Source of the DNA: an uncultured Oxalobacter sp.
GTDB lineage: Bacteria; Pseudomonadota; Gammaproteobacteria; Burkholderiales; Burkholderiaceae_D
Length of the DNA: 5,032 nucleotides
Reading direction: 5' to 3'
Assembly: GCA_937916185.1 (NCBI GenBank)
Contig: CALGGD010000354.1
Location: 1 to 5,032 of the forward strand
Part shown: positions 1-4,879 of the stretch, piece after piece
Layout of the letters: each line of letters starts with the position of its first letter
Position numbering within the stretch: the stretch's first letter is position 1
Position numbers and translations under genes: made by a program
The notes under the pieces: model-generated
What the model saw: only the letters and a program-made list of their open reading frames with translations
Told to the model about the DNA's origin: nothing
The model's database searches: none

Positions 1-1380
1 GTACCGTTCTCCACGCTCGGCTGGCCGGAAGACACCGTTGAATCCCGCCTGTTCCTGCCATCCTCCGTGCTGGTCACCGGGTTCGACATCATCTTCTTCT
101 GGGTCGCCCGCATGATTGTCATGACCCTGCACTTCACCGGCAAGATTCCGTTCAAGATTGTCTATGTCCATGGGCTTGTCCGTGACGCACAGGGCCAGAA
201 AATGTCCAAATCCAAGGGCAACACCCTGAACCCGATCGACCTGATCGATGGCATCGATGTCGAATCCCTGGTCAAAGGCCGCACCCAGAACCTGATGAAC
301 CCCAAGAAAGCCGAAGCCATCGCCAAGGCGACCCGCAAGGAATTTGCCAAAGGCATCCCATCCTTCGGTGCCGATGCACTGCGCTTCACCATGGCAAGCT
401 ATGCCTCCCTTGGGCGCAACATCAACTTCGACATGAACCGCTGCGAAGGCTACCGCAACTTCTGCAACAAACTGTGGAACGCCACCCGCTTCGTCCTCAT
501 GAACACCGAAGGCCAGGACTGCGGATTCGGGGACAACAAAGACATGGCATTCTCGCTGGCAGACCGCTGGATCCAGTCACTGTTCCAGCGCACCTCCGCA
601 GAAACCGAAAAAGGCTATGCCGAATACCGCTTCGACAACATCGCCAACGCCATCTACCGCTACATCTGGGATGAATACTGCGACTGGTATGTCGAAATGG
701 CGAAAGTCCAGATCCAGGAAGGCAACGAAGCCCAGCAGCGCGCCACCCGCTACACCCTGCTCAACGTCCTTGAGAAAATCCTGCGGCTGGCACACCCGAT
801 CATCCCATACATCACCGAAGAACTCTGGCAGATCGTTGCACCGATGGCAGGCATCTCCGGCGACACCATCATGCTCCAGCCCTACCCTGAAGCTGACCAG
901 TCCCTGATCGATGAAGAAGCCGACCAGTGGATGGCGCAGTGCAAGGCGCTGGTTGACAGCACCCGCAACCTGCGTGGCGAAATGCAGCTCTCCCCGGCAA
1001 AACGGGTACCGCTGTACATCGAAGCCCCAGAAGCCGGCAACATCCCATCCTTCATCCCGCACCTGAAGGCATTGGGCAAACTGGAGGATGTCAACATCAT
1101 GCCAGCCCTGCCGCAGTCGCCTGCCCCCGTCTCCATCGTCGGCACCCTCAAGCTCATGCTCAAGGTTGAAATCGATGTCGCGGCGGAAACCGAACGGCTG
1201 AACAAGGAAAAAGCCCGCATTGAGAACGAAATCCGGAAAATCAACGGCAAACTCGCCAACCAGAACTTCGTCTCAAAGGCACCTGAGAAAGTCGTCGCCC
1301 AGGAACGCACCCGTCTGCAGGACTACACCGCCACCCTGGAAAAACTCAACGACCAGCTGGCGAAACTCGCCGCCATGTGA
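1..1380 (+). CDS. valS: Valyl-tRNA synthetase, C-terminal part (5' end outside window)
   Basis: Class I aminoacyl-tRNA synthetase that charges tRNA-Val with valine in the cytoplasm. The frame is open from base 1, so the gene enters from the left; 459 residues plus TGA are visible, roughly half of a bacterial ValS of about 950 residues. The first residues ([11 protein letters not shown], then [16 protein letters not shown]) are typical of the end of the ValS catalytic domain. The signature KMSKS is at 199-213 and helps form the active site for adenylate formation. The helical anticodon-binding domain follows (DRWIQSLF near 562, then [14 protein letters not shown]). From about 1168 a lysine- and glutamate-rich coiled-coil arm ends in [10 protein letters not shown], the usual ValS C-terminal tRNA-binding arm. 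No frameshift or missing motif is visible. The last 13 codons and the stop recur at 2090-2130. Confidence 0.98.
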   Translation, partial: VPFSTLGWPEDTVESRLFLPSSVLVTGFDIIFFWVARMIVMTLHFTGKIPFKIVYVHGLVRDAQGQKMSKSKGNTLNPIDLIDGIDVESLVKGRTQNLMNPKKAEAIAKATRKEFAKGIPSFGADALRFTMASYASLGRNINFDMNRCEGYRNFCNKLWNATRFVLMNTEGQDCGFGDNKDMAFSLADRWIQSLFQRTSAETEKGYAEYRFDNIANAIYRYIWDEYCDWYVEMAKVQIQEGNEAQQRATRYTLLNVLEKILRLAHPIIPYITEELWQIVAPMAGISGDTIMLQPYPEADQSLIDEEADQWMAQCKALVDSTRNLRGEMQLSPAKRVPLYIEAPEAGNIPSFIPHLKALGKLEDVNIMPALPQSPAPVSIVGTLKLMLKVEIDVAAETERLNKEKARIENEIRKINGKLANQNFVSKAPEKVVAQERTRLQDYTATLEKLNDQLAKLAAM

Positions 1381-1443
1381 CCTGACGGGTACTGGCTCCC
1401 AAGAACGGCAGCTCCGGAAAGGGTTGCCGTTTTTTTTCAGATA
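1340..1443 (+). repeat. valS 3'-end repeat, copy 1 (functional end of valS)
   Basis: This segment holds the last codons of valS, its stop codon, its terminator and the bases just after the T-run. It matches 2090-2191 at an offset of 750 bp. The first 22 bases (1340-1361) are identical to 2090-2111, and 37 of 40 bases agree over 1341-1380. The spacer after the stop is much less alike. The terminator stem and the sequence after it (T-run, then CRGATA) agree again. The two copies flank the toxin-antitoxin pair as direct repeats. Confidence 0.9.
1404..1437 (+). terminator. Rho-independent terminator of valS
   Basis: The stem AACGGCA (1404-1410) pairs with TGCCGTT (1425-1431). Four inner pairs, two of them G-U, leave a six-base loop, and eight T follow (1430-1437). 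It starts 23 bp after the valS stop. The T-run touches the stop codon of the convergent antitoxin gene. A related hairpin at 2152-2185 is its second copy. Confidence 0.88.
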
Positions 1444-1727
1444 AGCCGTATGCTGAGCTGTTTGCCTGTTGCTTCTGCATAGCGTTTCAGCATGGACAGG
1501 GATGGCAACCGTCCACAGGACAGGGCACCTTCCATCCTGGCGATGGCTGACTGTGTGGTTGACATTTTCCGGGCGACTTCTGCCTGGGTCATCCCAGCCG
1601 CCTTTCTGGCAGAGAGGATTTCATTGAGCAGGTCGAATTCCGGTTTCAGCCGGTCATACTCTGCCCTGACTTCTGGATCAGAAAGCAGCAGTTTTTCAAA
1701 TTCATCATGAGACAATGGCTTTACCAT
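1437..1727 (-). CDS. HigA-like antitoxin, XRE-family helix-turn-helix protein
   Basis: A 96-residue protein that by family should neutralise the toxin encoded just upstream and repress the shared promoter. Residues 1-35 form a charged helical arm, a plausible toxin-binding part. Residues 36-66 are an XRE-type helix-turn-helix (LSARKAAGMTQAEVARKM, then TTQSAIARME). The end, PSLSMLKRYAEATGKQLSIRLI, matches the usual close of HigA-type antitoxins of the toxin-first arrangement. The ATG at 1727 is supported by AAGGAAG at 1740-1734, six bases upstream. The start overlaps the toxin gene by 23 nt, which suggests translational coupling. The stop codon (1439-1437) lies in the bases copied from the valS terminator region, so the last codons reach into repeat copy 1. 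The gene is convergent with valS. Family assignment is from motif recognition; I do not assign a symbol because several related families share this layout. Confidence 0.88.
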   Translation of the reverse strand: MVKPLSHDEFEKLLLSDPEVRAEYDRLKPEFDLLNEILSARKAAGMTQAEVARKMSTTQSAIARMEGALSCGRLPSLSMLKRYAEATGKQLSIRLI

Positions 1728-2046
1728 TTTTGACTTCCTTCATTCTTTTTATAGCGATGTCTTTTTCTTTCTGAGGCGTTTTCTGGGTTTTCTTGATAAA
1801 GGAATGCAGCATGACTATGTCATTGCCCACTGCATAGCAGAAAAACACCCGTCCGATTCCTTCCGCCCCCTTCAGCCTGAGTTCAAAAAGCCCGTCACCG
1901 AAAGATGCTGTGTACTGGCGTCCAATATTGGCACCATGTTCCTTCATGACGTTGGCACACAGCAGGTACTTGGCCCTCAATGTCTTGGGCAATGCCAAGA
2001 TATCTTCTTGGACTTTTCCGCTGTAATACTTGATTTCATATTTCAT
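1705..2046 (-). CDS. HigB/RelE-like toxin, phage Gp49-like family
   Basis: A 113-residue basic protein with the pattern of the Gp49-like branch of the RelE/ParE toxin superfamily: FGDGLFELRLKG at about 49-60, GRVFFCY at 65-71 and IVMLHSFIKKTQKTP at 77-91, followed by a lysine-rich C-terminal helix. Known relatives such as HigB are ribosome-dependent mRNA nucleases that stop translation, and the lysines near 85-86 lie where that family carries conserved basic residues. The ATG at 2046 is chosen because MKYEIKYYSG is the normal family start. The open frame runs further up to 2160, but that part is the antisense of the duplicated valS tail. It is first in a two-gene operon with the antitoxin (23-nt overlap). 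No Shine-Dalgarno precedes the ATG, and the predicted -10 box lies only 7 bp away, so the mRNA may be leaderless. I see no truncation. Confidence 0.88.
   Translation of the reverse strand: MKYEIKYYSGKVQEDILALPKTLRAKYLLCANVMKEHGANIGRQYTASFGDGLFELRLKGAEGIGRVFFCYAVGNDIVMLHSFIKKTQKTPQKEKDIAIKRMKEVKNGKAIVS
1734..1740 (-). promoter_or_regulatory. Ribosome binding site of the antitoxin gene
   Basis: AAGGAAG read on the - strand, six bases before the ATG at 1727 and inside the toxin coding region. The antitoxin has its own good Shine-Dalgarno while the toxin has none, which could favour antitoxin synthesis. Confidence 0.7.
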
Positions 2047-2053
2047 GATTTTA

Positions 2054-2081
2054 ATTATAGCAATTATGCTATATATTACAA
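2054..2081 (-). promoter_or_regulatory. Promoter of the toxin-antitoxin operon
   Basis: On the - strand a perfect -10 box TATAAT (2059-2054) follows TTGTAA (2081-2076, four of six to the -35 consensus) after a 16-bp spacer. Transcription would start at about 2047, right at the toxin ATG. The promoter is in a very AT-rich stretch between the toxin and the duplicated valS tail. Confidence 0.72.
2056..2073. promoter_or_regulatory. Palindromic operator over the toxin-antitoxin promoter
   Basis: A perfect inverted repeat TATAGCA-ATTA-TGCTATA, 18 bp long. It covers most of the -10 box and the promoter spacer, so a bound protein would block RNA polymerase. Autorepression by the antitoxin or the toxin-antitoxin complex is the rule in HigBA-type operons, so this is the probable binding site; that link is inferred. 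Confidence 0.72.
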
Positions 2082-2089
2082 TACACGGT

Positions 2090-2130
2090 AAAAACTCAAC
2101 GACCAGCTGGCAAAACCCGCCGCCATGTAA
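2090..2130 (+). pseudogene. Detached copy of the valS C-terminal codons
   Basis: In the valS frame this reads [12 protein letters not shown] followed by TAA, against [12 protein letters not shown] and TGA in the intact gene. There is no upstream valS sequence and no start, so it cannot be expressed as part of ValS. Differences are one silent change (GCG to GCA), one Leu-to-Pro change (CTC to CCC) and the stop codon. It is either the original tail displaced by an insertion or a tail from another lineage; the sequence alone does not decide. Confidence 0.85.
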
Positions 2131-2151
2131 CCCTGCAGGCTCCGGCTGACC

Positions 2152-2185
2152 AAACGGCAACCTTCAAAAAAGTTGCCGTTTTTTT
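2152..2185 (+). terminator. Terminator of the duplicated valS tail
   Basis: AAACGGCAAC (2152-2161) pairs perfectly with GTTGCCGTTT (2172-2181) around a ten-base loop, followed by more T to 2185. The core stem is shared with the valS terminator at 1404-1437, but this stem is longer without G-U pairs. No gene now reads into it from the left on the + strand, so it is probably a relic that insulates the next regulator gene. Confidence 0.82.
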
Positions 2186-2218
2186 CGGATATCCCAGGCA
2201 TACAAAACAGCCATCAAA

Positions 2219-2279
2219 TGATAAAATATTATCAGCTGATGCAGTATTTTCCTGTTAATTGATAATATGTTGATGATAA
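2219..2279. promoter_or_regulatory. TGATAA half-sites around the start of the HipB-like gene
   Basis: A palindrome TGATAA-AATA-TTATCA lies at 2219-2234, and two more direct TGATAA copies are at 2260-2265 and 2274-2279, the last two on either side of the start codon. This looks like an operator for the adjacent helix-turn-helix protein, but the motif is short and the region AT-rich. I could not place a convincing -35/-10 pair here. Confidence 0.45.
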
Positions 2280-2581
2280 ATGAACTCCGGCCACCCAAGG
2301 ATGTCCGTCTGGATATCGCCAGACGGCTGAAAGCAGTCAGGCTCTCTTACAACATGACCCAGGAAGAACTTTCCAGACGGTCTGGCGTACCACTTGCAAC
2401 CCTGCGGCGGTTTGAGCGTGAAGGCGAAATCTCCATGAAATGGTTCGTCAACCTGATGCTTGCCCTCCGCCGAGGCAAAGACCTTGATGCGCTCTGCCAT
2501 ATCGAGCCCCAGATTGACCTTTATGCAAAAGAACCGCCTGTCCGTTACCGGGCGAGCAAAAAACGCCATCAAAGCCTGTGA
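2267..2581 (+). CDS. HipB-like XRE-family transcriptional regulator
   Basis: A 104-residue DNA-binding protein. Residues 15-67 form an XRE helix-turn-helix: DIARRLKAVRLSYNMTQEEL, then SRRSGVPLATLRRFEREGEISM, then LMLALRRGKDLDAL. The combination of a 'SGVPLATLRRFEREGEIS' core and a following LDAL is what I know from regulators encoded directly before HipA-type kinases, where they serve as antitoxin and autorepressor. The tail from about residue 78 is basic (RYRASKKRHQ). No kinase gene follows; the next 467 bp is without a recognisable gene, so this may be a solitary regulator or the remnant of a lost pair. The ATG at 2267 or the one at 2273 could be the start; neither has a Shine-Dalgarno. TGATAA half-sites at the start suggest autoregulation. 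Confidence 0.75.
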   Translation: MLMINELRPPKDVRLDIARRLKAVRLSYNMTQEELSRRSGVPLATLRRFEREGEISMKWFVNLMLALRRGKDLDALCHIEPQIDLYAKEPPVRYRASKKRHQSL

Positions 2582-2670
2582 AATTTTGGCGCAATATCCA
2601 TCACATGCAAAAACACTTGATGTCCATGTACCAGCGGCAATACAGGCAAACATCAGGGCTTACTGCTGAA

Positions 2671-2687
2671 TGCATGGCAACCATGCA
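2671..2687. repeat. Inverted repeat TGCATGG-CAA-CCATGCA
   Basis: Perfect 7-bp arms with a 3-base loop, located 90 bp after the HipB-like gene. No T-run follows. It may be an RNA hairpin or a protein site. Confidence 0.5.
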
Positions 2688-2700
2688 GGTTTCTTGCAAC

Positions 2701-2718
2701 GTACTGCACAGATTTTCT
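2701..2718 (+). repeat. Short direct repeat, copy 1 of 2
   Basis: GTACTGCACAGATTTTCT; matches 2747-2764 at 16 of 18 bases, 46 bp apart. Function unknown. Confidence 0.5.
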
Positions 2719-2746
2719 GATATGTACGACATGATTCTACTGGCAT

Positions 2747-2764
2747 GTACTGTACAGATTTACT
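2747..2764 (+). repeat. Short direct repeat, copy 2 of 2
   Basis: GTACTGTACAGATTTACT; partner of 2701-2718. Its left part forms a small palindrome TGTAC-T-GTACA (2746-2756) that copy 1 lacks. Confidence 0.5.
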
Positions 2765-2771
2765 AAAAACG

Positions 2772-2787
2772 ATGAAGTAAGCTTCAT
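2772..2787. repeat. Inverted repeat ATGAAG-TAAG-CTTCAT
   Basis: Perfect 6-bp arms with a 4-base loop. Too weak and without a T-run to be called a terminator. Confidence 0.35.
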
Positions 2788-2831
2788 AATCCATCAGCCG
2801 TCATCAATCTCATAACCATGGCAGCAACGCG

Positions 2832-2846
2832 AAAGGCACTGCCTTT
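2832..2846. repeat. Inverted repeat AAAGGC-ACT-GCCTTT
   Basis: Perfect 6-bp arms around three bases. It lies just before a TTGACT (2855-2860) that resembles a -35 box, but I find no well-spaced -10 box for it. Confidence 0.35.
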
Positions 2847-2878
2847 GGGATGCCTTGACTGTCTTACAACTGTCTAAA

Positions 2879-3012
2879 AACTTGCTAATCAACTCGCTAA
2901 AACTCAATAATCAGCAAGCAACTAGATAATTTAGGGAAATAACTCACTAATTAACTCAACAAAAGCTCTCTAATTAGTGAGTTACTTGCTAATTTCATGC
3001 TAAACTTACTAA
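2879..3012. repeat. Phased array of AACTYRCTAA decamers
   Basis: Copies with at least eight of ten bases matching start at 2879 (AACTTGCTAA), 2891 (AACTCGCTAA), 2901 (AACTCAATAA), 2920 (AACTAGATAA), 2941 (AACTCACTAA), 2964 (AGCTCTCTAA), 2983 (TACTTGCTAA) and 3003 (AACTTACTAA), all on the + strand, plus one inverted copy at 2974-2983. Their starts fall close to multiples of 10.5 bp from the first, so they would face the same side of the helix. The array ends 36 bp before the AlbA_2/winged-helix gene. The arrangement is that of a multi-site operator; binding by the downstream protein is inferred. An iteron-type origin is less likely because no replication initiator is visible. Confidence 0.75.
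2940..2984. repeat. Perfect 14-bp inverted repeat inside the decamer array
   Basis: TAACTCACTAATTA (2940-2953) and TAATTAGTGAGTTA (2971-2984) are exact reverse complements separated by 17 bp. Each arm contains one full decamer. The two decamer units lie about three helical turns apart, suiting a dimeric DNA-binding protein or an RNA hairpin. Confidence 0.85.
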
Positions 3013-3037
3013 AAATTAACTTCTAAAGAATATTCTT

Positions 3038-3041
3038 GGAG
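3038..3041 (+). promoter_or_regulatory. Ribosome binding site of the AlbA_2 protein gene
   Basis: GGAG, within TTGGAG, lies seven bases before the ATG at 3049 and supports that start. Confidence 0.65.
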
Positions 3042-3048
3042 CAAAACC

Positions 3049-4527
3049 ATGGATTTCACAAACATTCAAGACGCTATCGAGCATATGCGGACAATCGGCA
3101 ACGATACCCAGACCTATGAAGTGAAATCATCAGCAAGAAAACTGCCGAACGATATTATTGAAACATTGTCTGCTTTCTCAAATGGGAAAGGCGGCATCAT
3201 TATCCTTGGCCTTGCCGAAACCGATGGCTTTCTCCCAGCAAAAGACTTCAATGCGCACGCCATGCGGGATGCCTTGTCAGAAGCCTGCTCAAAACTTACT
3301 CCAATTGTCCGTCCAGATATTGAAATCATGCCTTTTGAGGGCACCGAAATCCTTGTTGCGGAAATCCCTGCCATCCCTATCACCGACCGCCCCTGTTACA
3401 TTACTGCAAGAGGTCTCTATAACGGTTCATTCATCAGAACCGGAGACGGTGACAGGAAGCTGACCCATTACGAAATCAACCGCATGATTGAAGAACACCG
3501 TCAGCCTCAATGGGATGCCCAGCCTGTACCTGACGCTTCTATCGAAGACTTGGATTCCGTCTTGGTTGAACAATTCATCCTGCGTCAGAAACAACTCCAT
3601 CCAAGGATTTTCAGCAATCTCAGTGAAGAAAATGTCCTTCAGAACATGCGGGTGATTGCGAAAGATGGCGATATCTACCGCCCGACGATGGCAGGACTGC
3701 TGGCACTGGGCACCTATCCCCAGAAATACTTTCCAAGACTGGTCGCCACCTTTGCCACCTATCCAGATATCCAGGCAAGGAAACTTTCCAAAAACAAAGA
3801 ACTCCGTTTCACTGACAACCAGACCATGGTTGGCGCCATTCCCTATATTGTTCAAGACATTGTCGATGCCGTCCGCAGGAATATGCGTACAGGCGCTGTC
3901 ATTGAAGGCGCTTTCCGGAAAGACCTGCCAGATTATCCAATCGCCGCTGTCCGAGAAGCCATTGTCAATGCCTTGCAGCACCGGGACTATTCTGAAGAAG
4001 GTCAAGCTTCCCCTGTGCACGTCGCCATGTATCCGAACCGTTTACAGATCACCAACCCTGGCGGACTTTACGGCAATGTCACCATTGAAACCCTAGGCAA
4101 AGGCGGCAACACTGCCACACGGAACCGGTTCCTGTCATCCATATTGGAAACCACCCCTCTCCCATCAGGCGGTTTTGTCGTTGAAAACCGGGGCAGCGGC
4201 ATTCCAACCATCAAAGCTGAACTGGATGAAGCAGAAATGTTCCCCGCTGACATCCAATCAGCCCTGACTCATTTTTCAATCACCTTCCTGCAACGCAGGC
4301 GTACAACTTCCGAGACAAAAACCATTCCAGGAGAAGCACTTGAACAGGCGATACTTGATGCATTGAAACAGCGGTCATCCATTTCAACAGCTGAAATCAT
4401 CGCTGCTTCCGGATTATCACGCGCCACCGTCAACAACCGGCTCAGGAAACTGGTTGAACAGGGGCGCATCGAGCCAACCCAACCGCCCAGAAGCCCGAAG
4501 CAACGTTACCGACTCAGAACCTCCTAG
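3049..4527 (+). CDS. AlbA_2 / RecG-like ATPase-fold / winged-helix putative transcriptional regulator
   Basis: A 492-residue cytoplasmic protein. Residues about 20-147 are an AlbA_2 (Schlafen-type) domain: YEVKSSAR at 23-30, FSNGKGGIIILGL at 43-55 and FIRTGDGDRKLT at 128-139. Residues about 160-290 are a helical linker region with GDIYRPTMAGLLALG. Residues about 298-390 resemble the GHKL-like HATPase_c_4 domain of RecG-related regulators: REAIVNALQHRDY (302-314, with the E...N pair of the N box), NPGGL (336-340) and NRGSGIP (380-386). Residues about 428-490 are a winged helix with recognition helix LSRATVNNRLRKLVEQGRIE. Proteins of this layout are annotated as putative transcriptional regulators or 'RecG-like' proteins, but there is no helicase domain, so RecG is a misnomer here. 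Some AlbA_2 proteins occur in defence loci; nothing in the neighbourhood proves that role. The gene is preceded by the decamer array, which fits autoregulation, and followed by its own terminator. Confidence 0.85.
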   Translation: MDFTNIQDAIEHMRTIGNDTQTYEVKSSARKLPNDIIETLSAFSNGKGGIIILGLAETDGFLPAKDFNAHAMRDALSEACSKLTPIVRPDIEIMPFEGTEILVAEIPAIPITDRPCYITARGLYNGSFIRTGDGDRKLTHYEINRMIEEHRQPQWDAQPVPDASIEDLDSVLVEQFILRQKQLHPRIFSNLSEENVLQNMRVIAKDGDIYRPTMAGLLALGTYPQKYFPRLVATFATYPDIQARKLSKNKELRFTDNQTMVGAIPYIVQDIVDAVRRNMRTGAVIEGAFRKDLPDYPIAAVREAIVNALQHRDYSEEGQASPVHVAMYPNRLQITNPGGLYGNVTIETLGKGGNTATRNRFLSSILETTPLPSGGFVVENRGSGIPTIKAELDEAEMFPADIQSALTHFSITFLQRRRTTSETKTIPGEALEQAILDALKQRSSISTAEIIAASGLSRATVNNRLRKLVEQGRIEPTQPPRSPKQRYRLRTS

Positions 4528-4579
4528 GCAACAACAGGACGGATACTTGAATTTGACGCATGATAACAGCACGATAATG

Positions 4580-4617
4580 AAAAAAGCCGACAGAAGTTGT
4601 CTTCTGCCGGCTTTTTT
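4580..4617. terminator. Bidirectional terminator between convergent genes
   Basis: GCCG-A-CAGAAG (4586-4596) pairs with CTTCTG-C-CGGC (4601-4611) around TTGT with one mismatch. Six A stand before the stem and six T after it, so it can end transcripts from both the AlbA_2 gene on the left and the small gene on the right. Confidence 0.88.
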
Positions 4618-4632
4618 CAATTATCAGGAACC

Positions 4633-4836
4633 TCAATCAGGCAGCTTCAGCACTTCCTCCAGCGTATATCTCTGCTGGGATGCCAGGAACAGGTTCCACA
4701 GCAGCGAAGACTGCAACCGGTCGATATCGTCCAGCCGGTCAAGCAGCGAACTGTTTGACTGGTCCATCTCTGCCTGAAGCATCGCCTTCACTTCTTCCAG
4801 TTTCTTGATTGCCTTGATATAAACCTGGGCACTCAC
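4633..4836 (-). CDS. Small helical protein of unknown function
   Basis: 67 residues, not recognised. Leucines, lysines and acidic residues alternate in a pattern that suggests two amphipathic helices or a short coiled coil: roughly residues 4-45 (IKAIKKLEEVKAMLQAEMDQ, then SSLLDRLDDIDRLQSSLL), then a hydrophobic LWNLFLASQQ and a C-terminal TLEEVLKLP. There is no signal peptide and no clear membrane span. The start is the GTG at 4836: AAAGGAG lies six bases upstream, and the ATG two bases earlier (4838) is followed at once by TGA. Good ribosome binding site, its own leader and a shared terminator at 4580-4617 argue for a real gene. A partner-binding or regulatory role is possible, but nothing in the sequence shows it. 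Confidence 0.72.
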   Translation of the reverse strand: MSAQVYIKAIKKLEEVKAMLQAEMDQSNSSLLDRLDDIDRLQSSLLWNLFLASQQRYTLEEVLKLPD

Positions 4837-4842
4837 ATCAAA

Positions 4843-4849
4843 CTCCTTT
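4843..4849 (-). promoter_or_regulatory. Ribosome binding site deciding the GTG start
   Basis: AAAGGAG on the - strand, six bases before the GTG at 4836 and four before the out-of-frame ATG at 4838. Confidence 0.75.
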
Positions 4850-4879
4850 CAATCAATCCAATATTTGCCTGCTGGCAAG

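Larger units (their letters stand above)
2090..2191 (+). repeat. valS 3'-end repeat, copy 2 (right flank of the toxin-antitoxin pair)
   Basis: Second copy of the end of valS, its stop, its terminator and the following bases, matching 1340-1443 in the same orientation. Over the 40 coding bases three differences are seen, all transitions. The spacer between stop and hairpin has diverged strongly, while the hairpin stem is conserved. The match fades to the left of 2090 and to the right of 2191, so these mark the repeat borders. Confidence 0.9.
2582..2878. other. Intergenic stretch without a convincing gene
   Basis: No open frame here resembles a protein I know. A 62-codon frame from a GTG at 2578 overlaps the stop of the HipB-like gene (GTGA) but lacks a ribosome binding site and recognisable features. 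The stretch holds perfect short hairpins at 2671-2687, 2772-2787 and 2832-2846 and a direct repeat pair at 2701-2718 and 2747-2764. None is followed by a T-run, so none looks like a terminator. The HipB-like gene thus has no visible terminator. Confidence 0.5.

Noticed and set aside
577..1310. Long open frames antisense to valS (577-1062 and 882-1310, - strand)
   Set aside because: They lie wholly inside conserved valS coding sequence, show no known motif, and are explained by the codon bias of valS on the other strand.
2047..2160. N-terminal extension of the toxin frame up to 2160
   Set aside because: The extra 38 codons are the antisense of the duplicated valS tail and the promoter region; the family start is MKYEIKYYSG at 2046.
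1340..2191. Insertion sequence or integron cassette explanation for the valS tail repeats
   Set aside because: There is no transposase, integrase, terminal inverted repeat or attC-like structure in the unit; the direct repeats are much longer than a normal target-site duplication.
2605..2669. Possible HipA N-terminal remnant, KTLDVHVPAAIQANIRAYC in one + frame
   Set aside because: Only the first few residues resemble a HipA start; the match is too short, there is no start codon with a ribosome site, and no later HipA motif follows.
2578..2766. 62-codon frame starting with GTG that overlaps the stop of the HipB-like gene
   Set aside because: The GTGA overlap hints at coupling, but there is no ribosome binding site, the protein is rich in Met, His and Cys without a recognisable pattern, and the direct repeats run through it.
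2855..2889. TTGACT as a -35 box for the AlbA_2 gene
   Set aside because: No -10 box occurs at 16-18 bp; the nearest candidates are at 12 or 23 bp, and the decamer array itself creates TAA-rich look-alikes.
2879..3012. Iteron-type replication origin or CRISPR array
   Set aside because: The repeat units are only 10 bp with no unique spacers, no Cas or Rep protein is present, and the adjacent valS indicates chromosome; a multi-site operator fits better.
4553..4578. Promoter-like TTGACG and GATAAT before the bidirectional terminator
   Set aside because: The spacer is only 14 bp and the supposed transcript would run straight into the terminator stem.
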